64,000 nt of DNA from Paenibacillus faecis (lineage in GTDB: Bacteria > Bacillota > Bacilli > Paenibacillales > Paenibacillaceae), in NCBI RefSeq assembly GCF_008084145.1, contig NZ_VSDO01000004.1, positions 324,202-388,201 on the forward strand, written 5' to 3'. Both the position numbers and the translations under genes were made by a program. Below the pieces are notes generated by a model. The model saw only the letters and a program-made list of their open reading frames with translations. It was not told the DNA's origin and did not search any database. Each line of letters opens with the position of its first letter. Positions within the stretch are counted from its first letter, which is position 1. Positions 16,296-24,527 of the stretch are shown here, one piece after another.

Positions 16296-16952
16296 CTACA
16301 TGTATTGTTGACCGGACTGCTGGTTGCCCACGCTGCCGAGGTTGCCCATGTTGCCCAGATTGCCGAGGTTCCCCATCGTCGGGGCGGTGCCATAGGATTG
16401 CATGTAGGTGTTCATTGTCGTGTCCTTCAAGGTCGGGATTTGATAGTATCCCTTTTGGTTGGCGTATTGGAAGCCTTCATAAGCCATGTCCGCGGATTTG
16501 TTGGCACAAGTTTGCATGAATTGGCGCAGCGTCGGGTTGGCCATTTCCAGGGCCGCCTTCATTTTTAAAGCAGCCGTTTGCTTGTGACATGTAATCAGAC
16601 AGAGAGCCACGTCCATGTCATCGATTTGTTCGCTGCTTTGGGCAGGGGTTTGGGTTTGTGGGTTACGCAGTCCATAAAGCGGTTGGAAGGACATGTCGGC
16701 TGGATTCATCCGCATATCCGGCAGCGTTTTTTGGGCGCGGGCCGGCATCGCTTCGGAAGCCCCCAATTGATGCGCCATTTGCACCAGGTTGTTGTACTCC
16801 ATCGTGCAGGCGTGCAGATGATTGTTCATCATCGTTTGCAATTGCGGGTCTTTTGCGTGCGGGCGGAACAACTGCAATGTATTCAATCCGTGAATGGCAT
16901 CGTTCATTACTTCATGCAGTTCCATAACCTCATGTGCGCCAAGAGTATTCAT
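16296..16952 (-). CDS. CotF-family spore coat protein
   Basis: A 218-residue soluble protein with the alpha-helical CotF layout. The first helical half begins AHEVMELHEVMNDAIHGLN; a second half has ALCLITCHKQTAALKMKAALE and QFMQTCANKSADMAYEGFQY. Both resemble ferritin-like helical pairs. The C-terminal 30 residues are a Gly/Asn-rich low-complexity tail (GNLGNLGNMGNLGSVG). CotF-like proteins are assembled into the spore coat or inner spore structures. GGAGGG lies upstream of the ATG at 16952. The gene is divergent from spo0M, grouping two sporulation genes. Confidence 0.85.
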   Translation of the reverse strand: MNTLGAHEVMELHEVMNDAIHGLNTLQLFRPHAKDPQLQTMMNNHLHACTMEYNNLVQMAHQLGASEAMPARAQKTLPDMRMNPADMSFQPLYGLRNPQTQTPAQSSEQIDDMDVALCLITCHKQTAALKMKAALEMANPTLRQFMQTCANKSADMAYEGFQYANQKGYYQIPTLKDTTMNTYMQSYGTAPTMGNLGNLGNMGNLGSVGNQQSGQQYM

Positions 16953-17072
16953 CGGTTGGTAAACCCTCCATAAAGTTAAATTTTTTTACTTCAAAATTTT
17001 GCACAAAGGTTATCCCAATTATGCATCGCCATATGCTATATTTAACCTAAATTATTGAAAGTGAGGGGTATG

Positions 17073-17840
17073 ATGTCATTCGTAAACAAATTGCTGGCTA
17101 GTGTGGGAATCGGTTCGGCCAAGGTGGATACCGTGCTGTACCGCGACCAGTTGATCCCTGGGGAGCCCGTTGAGGGGGTTGTCCGCATAAAGGGAGGGCA
17201 TGTCGAGCAAACGATCGATAGCATTTATCTTCAATTGTTTACGACCTATGAACGCAAGTCCAATGACAGCACGATTACGTCCCACGCGGAGCTCGGAAGC
17301 TATCCGCTTACCCGGCCGTTTACGCTGAAGCCGGACGAAGCGAAGGAGGTCCCTTTTTCCTTCACCCTGCCATTGGATACCCCGCTTACCTTGGGAAAAA
17401 CCCGCGTCTGGGTACAAACGGGGCTGGATATCAAAAACGCCGTCGATCCGTCCGACCGCGATTATATCGCCATCTCCCCAACGCCGCTGGTATCCGCTTT
17501 TCTAAATGCGGTCCAATCCTTAGGCTTTCAATTGCATTACGCCAATTGCGAACAGGCATCGGGCATGTTCCGCAATCGCCTGCCGTTCGTGCAGGAATTT
17601 GAATTCGTACCCGTGAACGGCGTGAACCGCCAAAGGCTGGATGAGCTTGAAGTGGTGTTTCTGCCGCAGGCGGACGGTATCAAAGTCATCATGGAAATCG
17701 ACCGCAGATCGAGAGGATTGAGCGGATTTCTGGCGGAGGCGATGGATATGGACGAAACGAAGATCAGCCTCTTCGTCACGGACCGCGATATCCCGAACTT
17801 GCCGCAGATGATACAATCCTGCATTTCCCGGTTTAGTTAA
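17073..17840 (+). CDS. spo0M: Sporulation-control protein Spo0M
   Basis: A 255-residue arrestin-like protein, close to the usual Spo0M length. It starts SFVNKLLASVGIGSAKVDT, has the beta-sandwich stretch YRDQLIPGEPVEGVVRIKGG, and shows VWVQTGLDIKNAVDP near residue 115. Spo0M influences the start of sporulation and cell division in Bacillus. ATG codons occur at 17070 and 17073. The second is chosen to match the family start; GTGAGGGG is the ribosome binding site. It is divergent from the coat gene; I could not recognise a sigma-H promoter. Confidence 0.9.
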   Translation: MSFVNKLLASVGIGSAKVDTVLYRDQLIPGEPVEGVVRIKGGHVEQTIDSIYLQLFTTYERKSNDSTITSHAELGSYPLTRPFTLKPDEAKEVPFSFTLPLDTPLTLGKTRVWVQTGLDIKNAVDPSDRDYIAISPTPLVSAFLNAVQSLGFQLHYANCEQASGMFRNRLPFVQEFEFVPVNGVNRQRLDELEVVFLPQADGIKVIMEIDRRSRGLSGFLAEAMDMDETKISLFVTDRDIPNLPQMIQSCISRFS

Positions 17841-17863
17841 GTCGCTATTTTTAATAGTTATTA

Positions 17864-17893
17864 TGAGCCCGCTCCTTGTGGAGCGTGCTTTCT
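17864..17893 (+). terminator. Weak terminator-like hairpin after spo0M
   Basis: GAGCCCGCTCC and GGAGCGTGCTTT form an imperfect stem, with only a short T-rich tail. Confidence 0.4.
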
Positions 17894-18075
17894 GTCTATG
17901 TTTTCAGGGCAAAGCCGGGATATTTTTGCAGCAACCACAGCATAACCTTTTCACTTTTTTCTGGTAATTTGGAAGAACTATGCAACTTTATCGGACTGCG
18001 TTTCGTTTCAGTTAATATAATGTTGCCACATGAACGTTATATGGGATAAAAAAATCGAAGGATAGGTGAAATATA

Positions 18076-18750
18076 TTGAAGAAAGCACTTCTCCCGGCAT
18101 TGTTGGCTTGCGTGTTTCTGTCCGGCTGCGGGAGTACTGGAAATGAGGGGACCGCGGAGATCCTTCCCGTTCCTTCAGGACAGGAAAGTCCGGCGGGGGA
18201 TCAAGGAAGTGCGGCATCGAACGGCGGTGTGAAGGGGACGGACGGCAGCGTTCCGACAAATAGCCCGTCGACGGACAAAAACAGCGAAAGTGTGAGCCAC
18301 GCTCCGGCGACGGCCGAAACGAAAGATAACACCGGTCCGGTCCAAGGCAAAGAACCGGCCGAAGCCGGAAATAAGCCGGCCGAACGGAAGGAAACCAAGG
18401 CGGATTATCTCGACAAGCTCAAGGGGATTGAAGAGGGGTTGGCGGATTTGGATCCACTCAACGAGGAAGGAACTACCGCTTCGATGACCCAGGCGGCGGA
18501 TGAAACCTACAAACGATGGGATGCGGCGCTAAACGAGATATACGGGGAGTTGAAGAACCGGCTTGCCGAAAGCGCCATGAAGGACTTGAAGGAAGAACAG
18601 CGGAAGTGGATTGCCGAGCGTGATGAAGCCGCGGCGAAAGTGGCGGAGGAGTTCGAGGGAGGAACCATGGAAGCTTTACAGTTGGTTGCAGCCAAGGCGG
18701 AAATGACCAAGAAGAGATGCTACGAGTTGGTTGAAAACTATATGAAGTGA
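18076..18750 (+). CDS. Lipoprotein with LprI/DUF1311-like domain
   Basis: A 224-residue lipoprotein. The signal peptide ends in lipobox LSGC at residues 16-19. Residues 20-105 are Ser/Thr/Glu/Pro-rich and disordered, suited to crossing the wall. Residues 125-222 have the LprI pattern (MTQAADETYKRWDAALNEIY, LKEEQRKWIAERDEAA, RCYELVENYM) of a helical lysozyme-inhibitor-like domain. Family members include mycobacterial LprI, a lysozyme inhibitor; that role is not proved here. Start is TTG at 18076 after GGATAGGTG. A TATAAT at 18016-18021 is a plausible -10, but its -35 is weak. A strong terminator follows. Confidence 0.75.
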   Translation: MKKALLPALLACVFLSGCGSTGNEGTAEILPVPSGQESPAGDQGSAASNGGVKGTDGSVPTNSPSTDKNSESVSHAPATAETKDNTGPVQGKEPAEAGNKPAERKETKADYLDKLKGIEEGLADLDPLNEEGTTASMTQAADETYKRWDAALNEIYGELKNRLAESAMKDLKEEQRKWIAERDEAAAKVAEEFEGGTMEALQLVAAKAEMTKKRCYELVENYMK

Positions 18751-18757
18751 AAAATAG

Positions 18758-18801
18758 AAAAGGGAATGACCTCCGGGTAGAGGGGGCATTCCCTTTTTTT
18801 A
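18758..18801. terminator. Terminator after the LprI-like lipoprotein
   Basis: AAAAGGGAATG pairs with CATTCCCTTTT, followed by more Ts. It also touches the 3' end of the convergent kinase-fold gene. Confidence 0.8.
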
Positions 18802-19884
18802 TTCCGCCGCGTTCAGCAGTTCACCGCCTTGCAAGTCTTGAAACGCCAGAACGGCACGTTCCAGCTCTCTTCTCCATAGCCAGCGCATTTCCGTCCTCTC
18901 CGCCGGATCGATGCACCAGGAGGCGGCGACATAGAAACATTGCATCGCCGACAGTTTATAGTCGATCCATAACTGTTCCCAGCGATAATCCGCAGCGCAT
19001 CGGCCGGAAAGAACTTGGTGATAGGCTTTCAAGAGGTCTCGTTCCAGCTTGCGCCGGTTTTCCGGCTCCCAGAATAAAACCGTCAAGTAAGCTAAATCGG
19101 CTGGACCGAACCAGCTTAATAACGACCAATCAAAGGGTTGACGGTCGATCAGGAACACGCTGCCGCCGGAACCGGATTTGGGAACCAAAATATTCCCTGG
19201 ATTTATATCCCCGTGCACCAATGTACATAGGGAAGGGAATTGCCGGATTCTTCGTCTCAGCACGGCCGGAAGCTTGTCAAAAACCAACCGGGCGACGGCT
19301 GCCAGGTCATGGCGCCCCTCTTGCATAAGCTCCTCAAGCAGCGGAGCGCATCCTCGTTCCACATGGGCCAGATAACGGTCAAGCTGAGAGGTGTCCATCT
19401 CCGGGTATCCGGCCTCTTTAATACGGTCGGGTCCCCACCGGCAGCTGTGCAATTTGGCGACGGCGGCCGCTACCTGGGCAGCGTATTCCGAATCGGGCGA
19501 AAGCTCCCAGCTATTCCGGTGGCTATCCGAGACGTCCTCCAGCAAAAGATGGTAGGCATGGTCTTCAAATGCGGCGTCATAGCAGGCCAGCAGAGGAATG
19601 TCGTCCGCATCCCGATAATCTCTGCCATAATAATATACTTCCGACGGGCCGAATTCCTGGCTGCGGCATACTTTTAATATGAGGCTTCGGGGCAACCGGA
19701 CATCCGGGGCATCGGGGCGGAGCCGGATTTTGTACATGGAGGCGTTCGTCGCATCCATTTGTTCCACGTCATAGCTTTCGAGATTTCCGGCTCCCGAAAA
19801 GCCGGCTTGGAGCAAACAGGAACGAAGGCGGTCCAGCGAAAACTGATCGGCATCGTTCGGATCCCGTATTACCGTACTGCTCAT
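18799..19884 (-). CDS. Phosphotransferase of the aminoglycoside/choline kinase fold
   Basis: A 361-residue cytoplasmic protein with the APH fold. It shows LILKVCRSQEFGPSE (lysine of the N-lobe), the catalytic loop LVHGDINPGNILV and a metal-binding loop LIDRQPFDWSLLSW, which is a variant of the usual IDxE/D. A DLAYLTVLFW helix follows. The ATG at 19884 is preferred because GAAGGGAGGGG lies directly upstream; a TTG at 19905 also opens the frame. The substrate is unknown; homologues act on small alcohols or sugars, and few confer drug resistance. It stands alone. Confidence 0.78.
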   Translation of the reverse strand: MSSTVIRDPNDADQFSLDRLRSCLLQAGFSGAGNLESYDVEQMDATNASMYKIRLRPDAPDVRLPRSLILKVCRSQEFGPSEVYYYGRDYRDADDIPLLACYDAAFEDHAYHLLLEDVSDSHRNSWELSPDSEYAAQVAAAVAKLHSCRWGPDRIKEAGYPEMDTSQLDRYLAHVERGCAPLLEELMQEGRHDLAAVARLVFDKLPAVLRRRIRQFPSLCTLVHGDINPGNILVPKSGSGGSVFLIDRQPFDWSLLSWFGPADLAYLTVLFWEPENRRKLERDLLKAYHQVLSGRCAADYRWEQLWIDYKLSAMQCFYVAASWCIDPAERTEMRWLWRRELERAVLAFQDLQGGELLNAAE

Positions 19885-20027
19885 AAAAACCCCTCCCTTC
19901 TCCAATTAAAAGATATACCAAACTGAAGGACAAGGGTAATCTTTTTTGTGAAAAAATGCATAATCTTCTCAAAAAACGGGAATTTTCTTAATAAACAAGT
20001 AAGTATACCTTAAGGAGTGGACGGAAA

Positions 20028-20240
20028 TTGAAAACCTTAAATGTCATTGCTCTTACCTTACTTATCATTGGGGGGTTGAACTGGCTTCTGGTGGGTCTGT
20101 TTCAGTTCGACTTGGTGGCTTCGCTCTTTGGCGGCCAGGACTCAACCTTGTCCCGGGTCGTTTATGTGATCGTCGGCATCTGTGCATTATATTCGCTCAA
20201 ATTCTTTAACGATGTGAGCAACGGAGAACGTGCAAGATAA
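20028..20240 (+). CDS. DUF378 (YuzA-like) small membrane protein
   Basis: A 70-residue protein with two hydrophobic segments (VIALTLLIIGGLNWLLVGLF and VVYVIVGICALYSL). The GGLNWLLVGL motif defines DUF378. Function is unknown. Start is TTG at 20028, preceded by AAGGAG. It is transcribed alone, divergent from the kinase-fold gene and convergent with the EamA transporter. Confidence 0.85.
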   Translation: MKTLNVIALTLLIIGGLNWLLVGLFQFDLVASLFGGQDSTLSRVVYVIVGICALYSLKFFNDVSNGERAR

Positions 20241-20262
20241 TTGTCGCCTCGCTTCCCTCGAC

Positions 20263-21171
20263 TCATAACTCATCCGCGATCCCCAGCAGGGCGATCCCCA
20301 GGATGACGATAACAATGAGAGCATACTGCCCCCGGCTCAGCCGTTCCCTAAGGAACAAGCGGGAGAGAAGGATCGAGAAAATGCTGTAGGAGGCGATCAG
20401 CGGCGCGGCGATAATCGCGTTGCTGGACATGGCGAAGACATAGAAAAACTGCCCGATCGTTTCGAAGACCGCCGCAGCCCCTTTGACCCGTTCCCGGAAC
20501 AGGTTGAAGGGTTGTTTTTTGATTCCGCGCAGATAAACCCATGCGGCCAACGCGCACAGGAAAAAGGTGAACTCATAAGCCAGCAGGGCCGAATCCTCGC
20601 CGATCAAGCTCCATTCGTCCAGGTAAATCGCATCCGCGAAGGTGCCGAGCCCGTCGATCAGGCAGTAGAGGATCGGGAACAGGATCGCCATAACGCCGAT
20701 CTGATACTTTTTGTCGAATTGGATCGCACCGGTTTGAAGCGCGGCCCGTTCGGCTCTTTTTTCGAGGATGGCTATGCCGACCACCCCTGCCGTAATGATC
20801 GTGATCCCTATAATTTCGAGAGCTCCCAAGCTATGCGTGAAAAACAGAAACAACAGAATCGTTGTCACGGCCCCGGAGGAATTCTGCACGGGAGAAGCAA
20901 TGGACAGTTCGATATAGCGCAGGCCGATGTATCCGATCGTCATGGACAGAATATATAAGGCCGAAACGGGCAGATATCGGATCATGTCCGCCGGGTCAAA
21001 GGCGATTCCTTTCAACAGCATGTAAGAAACGGCGTGAACTCCCATCACCAGGCCGACCATGATGACGATTTTAATGTGACTGAACCGGTCGCTGCTGTCG
21101 CTGCCTTTTTTGTAAAAGAGATCCGCGCCTCCCCAGGCCATCGCCGTCAATAGTGCAAATATAAACCACAT
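20263..21171 (-). CDS. EamA/DMT-superfamily transporter
   Basis: A 302-residue inner-membrane protein with about ten hydrophobic helices in two EamA halves (MAWGGADLFYKKGSD in the first; ETIGQFFYVFAMSSNAIIAA in the second). The last helix ends IVILGIALLGIADEL. Members export or import small metabolites; the substrate is unknown. AAGGGG precedes the ATG. Downstream it converges on the DUF378 gene. Confidence 0.85.
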   Translation of the reverse strand: MWFIFALLTAMAWGGADLFYKKGSDSSDRFSHIKIVIMVGLVMGVHAVSYMLLKGIAFDPADMIRYLPVSALYILSMTIGYIGLRYIELSIASPVQNSSGAVTTILLFLFFTHSLGALEIIGITIITAGVVGIAILEKRAERAALQTGAIQFDKKYQIGVMAILFPILYCLIDGLGTFADAIYLDEWSLIGEDSALLAYEFTFFLCALAAWVYLRGIKKQPFNLFRERVKGAAAVFETIGQFFYVFAMSSNAIIAAPLIASYSIFSILLSRLFLRERLSRGQYALIVIVILGIALLGIADEL

Positions 21172-21291
21172 TCATGAAAACCCCTTGTTCGTTCGATTTC
21201 AAAAAAAGCCCCAAAGGCTTTCTCATTATAATCGTCGTCGCCGGAGGGATGTCAATGACAAATGCACGCCCGGGACCGGTTGAAAAATCAT

Positions 21292-21421
21292 AACCACCCG
21301 TCCAACGGGTGGTTTGCTCTAAGGCTATAAGCTTTTATTACCGGCTCGCGCCTAATGGCGCTAGCTTTCACTTCGCTCAAGGTACTATGCCGTTGCCGCT
21401 TTTGCCTACCCCTGAAGGGGT
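21292..21421. other. Cluster of three hairpins, possible transposon end or structured RNA
   Basis: AACCACCCGT/ACGGGTGGTT (21292-21314) is a perfect 10-bp stem with a three-base loop. GCTnGCGCC/GGCGCnAGC follows (21344-21365), then ACCCCT/AGGGGT (21408-21421). Between them lies CACTTCGCTCAAGGTACTAT. No transposase gene is present. The arrangement recalls subterminal hairpins or guide-RNA regions of IS200/IS605-like elements, but I cannot assign it. The stretch 21172-21291 shows only a small AAAGCC/GGCTTT hairpin near 21207. Confidence 0.45.
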
Positions 21422-21458
21422 GCCACTAGTGTCCCTTCAGACAACCCTGATAACATAG

Positions 21459-21645
21459 AATTCCTGCATATGTGCATGTTTTTTCTTGCTTAGGGCCAAA
21501 AAATTCAAAATTCCTGCAAATCTGCAGGAATTTTCGACGAAACCGGCTCGTTTCTCTAAAATCGCTAGAAATTCCTGCAGATTTGCATCTTTTTTCGCAC
21601 TCCCTCGGGAATCGGCCTAAAATACCTGCAGATTTGCATCTTTTT
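21459..21645. repeat. Four-unit intergenic element, family A, copy 2
   Basis: Units at 21459-21483, 21509-21533, 21570-21594 and 21621-21645 share AATTCCTGCA..TGCA. Units 2 and 3 show the inverted core pair CAAATCTGCAGG / CCTGCAGATTTG. Centres 21471, 21521, 21582 and 21633 are symmetric about 21551.5, with the same 50/61/51 spacing as copies 1 and 3. The spacers differ from those copies. Confidence 0.85.
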
Positions 21646-21718
21646 GGAGTTGGAGCTTGGAAGCACACGGGTGGTTTGTTGTTTCGCACGCTTCGCGAGC
21701 TCAACTGGCTAAAGCCCC

Positions 21719-21768
21719 AAATAAAAAAAGCGGAATACAAAGGAAACCTCCTTTGCGTTCCGCGGTAA
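21719..21768 (-). terminator. Terminator of the sucrose/MalT-like operon
   Basis: GCGGAAtaCAAAGGA pairs with TCCTTTGcgTTCCGC. On the minus strand it is followed by TTTTTTTATTT. It lies 25 bases past the MalT-like stop codon. Confidence 0.85.
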
Positions 21769-21792
21769 TTCGCGATTTGCCCCGTTCTTTTT

Positions 21793-24420
21793 TTACTCCT
21801 CCAGCAGATCCAGCGCTTCGGCGGCCAGCAGGGCTTGGGTGCGCGAGGAAACGCCCAGCTTCCCGTAAAGCCGGGACAGGTAAACTTTGACCGTTCCTTC
21901 CGATAGGGATAGCGCTCCGGCAATTTCCTTGTTGGAAGCCCCTTGGCGGACCCACCGCAGGATTTCCAGCTCGCCTGACGTGAAGGATTCCGGCGGGTTC
22001 GCCTCGCTCCGGGCGTTCTCCGGACGGGCCTCACCCGGATCGGCTTGAGAAAAGCTTGCCAGCAGCGCGGCGATATAGGCGCCGGATATGGCTTTTCTCG
22101 CAATCCGCGAAGGCTCCTCCGCCTGCGGCTGAAACGCGGCATACTGCCGCAGCAGCCTGTCCATGGCCGAACCGGCATCCGTAAAGCAGCGGACGTACCC
22201 GTTCGCTTCGCCGATTTCCAGCGCATCGTGGAGGAAGCGCCGAGCCTGCTTCAGATAGCCTGCGGCATGGGAGAAGACGGCCTGAAGGCACAGGATTTCC
22301 GCGGTGGCCATGACGCAATTTTCCCGCCGCGACAAGGGCAGGAGCTGCTCTAAAATACGCAGGGCTTCCGGCTCCTTTTTCTGCGCCCCCAACACTTTGG
22401 CCAGCGTGACATACTCAAAATAACGGTTGAAGGAAGGCTTGTCCTTGGCCGAGATCGAAAGGTCGGCCAGCGATTTCTTGGCTTCTCTCGCCTTGCCTTC
22501 CATCACATAGAGCCGGGTCCGCATGGCCCAGAGGTAGCGGCGCCAATGGGGATCGGTCGTATTCGGCAGATGGTCCAGCGCGTCGCCGATCGTGTCCTGG
22601 GCAGCCGCCCACTGTCCGCGGGCCGCATGGACTAGCGCCTGGGTCATCCGGTTGGGCACGAACAATCCCGGAATTTCGCCCACCCGGGAGATGCTCTCCA
22701 ACCGATGGATCAGCGTTTCGCTATCCTCCAGCCGGTTCCACTCATAGTACCCCTCGCAAAGCGATTGGACGACGTAGAGATGAATCAGGGAGTCCTGCCA
22801 CCCATGGGACTGCAGTACCCCGGTAAACAGATGGCCGATCCGCTCCATATCCTCGGACAGCCCGCCCCGCAGGCCGAGATCCGTAAGCCGGACGAACGGT
22901 TTGCTCTGGTTATAGTTGAAATTGTAGAAGATCGGCTCCGGCGTCAATATGTCATCATCCGGGATGGCGCTTTTAAAGGCGAACCATTTCTCGAAGCTGC
23001 CGGAGGTAAACAGCAGGTTGGAGCGGACGAACAAAAGTCCGCTCCGCAATTTCTCCGCTTCCTCGCCTTGGGCGGCCGGGAGTTCCCGCCGTTCCATCTT
23101 GTCGAGCTCCGCTTCCGCCCGCTCGGTCTGGCCGGTAACGACCTGAATAAACGCCCGCAGCAGCCGCATATCCGAGGAAAGAGGAAACTCGTCCGGAAAC
23201 TGGTCGAACCACCGGGTCAGGGTGGAGAACTCCCCTTGTTCCACCTTCCCCTGAATCTGGTCGCGGATCCGCTGCTCGGCGAGGCCGAAGTCTCCGGCGG
23301 CAAACGTATGCTGCGCGGCCTGTTCCATCGCTCCCCGCTCCGCCGCCCAGACGCCGGCCTTGCGATGACACCTTTTCCACCCTTCGGCATCCCGCTTTTT
23401 CATCAAATTTTGCAGAAAGTCCGCGAAAAGGTGGTGGTATCGATACCAAGCACGGTGGGCGTCCAGCGGAATCAAAAACAAATTGTTGGCCTGCAGCCGT
23501 TCGAGCATGCTCTGTCCGTCGCTGCGGCCGGTAACGGCGTTGCAGGCGGAGGCGTTCATCTGCGGCAGCACCGACGTCTGCGTGGTGAATTCCTGCTCAT
23601 CGGCGGAGAGCCGGTTAAACACTTCCTCGAACAAAAAATCGCGGATATGCAGGTGGGAGCTATTCAAATCTGAAATATAGCGGTCAAGTTCGTCTTCAAA
23701 AGGGAGCGTCAAGGAAACGAGCTGGAGTCCGGCGGCCCAACCCTCCAGTTTGGAGGACAGGATCTGGAGCTGCCGTTTGGACAGTTCCACTTGGGCGGTG
23801 TTCCGGTAGAAAGCGCCAATTTCCGCTGCATTGAACTCCAGATCGCGGGCCGCAAGCCGGACGGCATCGCCCTGCGCCAGCCATTTGACGGTGGGGAAGG
23901 GGGGATCCACCCGGCTGGATAGAAGGAGATGGACATTTCCGGGCATATTGTCTATGAAGTAAGAAAGGCTCGAATGAATGGCGGGGTTCGTAACCAGATG
24001 AACGTCATCCAGGACAAGCACGATCTCCGCGCTTGTCCTGTGCAATTCATTGATTAACGCGTCAACGGCCAGATTTACGGACAACCCGGGCATTTCGCGG
24101 ATAAGCGGGGCGGTGCGATCCGCAGACGGTCCATTGCCGTCCTGATACAAGGCCTGGATGACATACCGCCAAAATCGAACGATGTCGTTGTCGTTTTCGT
24201 CAAGCGAGACCCACGCCGCCTGAGCGCCGCATTGATGCACCCATTGACTAATCAATGTCGATTTGCCGTAACCGGCAGGGGCGCTGATGAACGTCAGTTT
24301 TCTGGACAAGGCCCCGTTCAGGCTATGGATTAAACGTTCTCTCGGGACCAGGGCTTCCTTAAGAACGGGAAGGGCCGTCTTGGTGGCCAGCATCCCGGAA
24401 TGGGCAGGCTGCAGCAGCAT
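21793..24420 (-). CDS. MalT-like LuxR-family ATP-dependent activator
   Basis: An 875-residue regulator of the LAL/MalT type. The N-terminal STAND ATPase has a P-loop SAPAGYGKSTL near residue 50, VLVLDDVHLV (Walker B) near 135 and LLLSSRVDPP. A long TPR-like helical middle follows. The C-terminal 65 residues are a LuxR helix-turn-helix (TSGELEILRWVRQGASNKEI, LSLSEGTVKVYLSRLYGKL). The ATG at 24420 has AGGAGG just upstream. It lies 107 bases after the GH32 gene on the same strand and before the operon terminator, so it may be co-transcribed. MalT responds to maltotriose; the inducer here is unknown. Confidence 0.85.
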   Translation of the reverse strand: MLLQPAHSGMLATKTALPVLKEALVPRERLIHSLNGALSRKLTFISAPAGYGKSTLISQWVHQCGAQAAWVSLDENDNDIVRFWRYVIQALYQDGNGPSADRTAPLIREMPGLSVNLAVDALINELHRTSAEIVLVLDDVHLVTNPAIHSSLSYFIDNMPGNVHLLLSSRVDPPFPTVKWLAQGDAVRLAARDLEFNAAEIGAFYRNTAQVELSKRQLQILSSKLEGWAAGLQLVSLTLPFEDELDRYISDLNSSHLHIRDFLFEEVFNRLSADEQEFTTQTSVLPQMNASACNAVTGRSDGQSMLERLQANNLFLIPLDAHRAWYRYHHLFADFLQNLMKKRDAEGWKRCHRKAGVWAAERGAMEQAAQHTFAAGDFGLAEQRIRDQIQGKVEQGEFSTLTRWFDQFPDEFPLSSDMRLLRAFIQVVTGQTERAEAELDKMERRELPAAQGEEAEKLRSGLLFVRSNLLFTSGSFEKWFAFKSAIPDDDILTPEPIFYNFNYNQSKPFVRLTDLGLRGGLSEDMERIGHLFTGVLQSHGWQDSLIHLYVVQSLCEGYYEWNRLEDSETLIHRLESISRVGEIPGLFVPNRMTQALVHAARGQWAAAQDTIGDALDHLPNTTDPHWRRYLWAMRTRLYVMEGKAREAKKSLADLSISAKDKPSFNRYFEYVTLAKVLGAQKKEPEALRILEQLLPLSRRENCVMATAEILCLQAVFSHAAGYLKQARRFLHDALEIGEANGYVRCFTDAGSAMDRLLRQYAAFQPQAEEPSRIARKAISGAYIAALLASFSQADPGEARPENARSEANPPESFTSGELEILRWVRQGASNKEIAGALSLSEGTVKVYLSRLYGKLGVSSRTQALLAAEALDLLEE

Positions 24421-24527
24421 AGAACCTCCTGAGGATCTCAAAGATGATTAGCTAGATTTGCTGCTCCTATTATACGGGAAAAACATAGGCACCGCTTGTC
24501 AAATTTATAGAAGAGATTCGTTCGGGA

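Noticed and set aside
16999..17041. Sigma-A promoter for spo0M (TTGCAC and TATGCT)
   Set aside because: The spacing is about 27 bases, too long; no sigma-H motif was recognised either.
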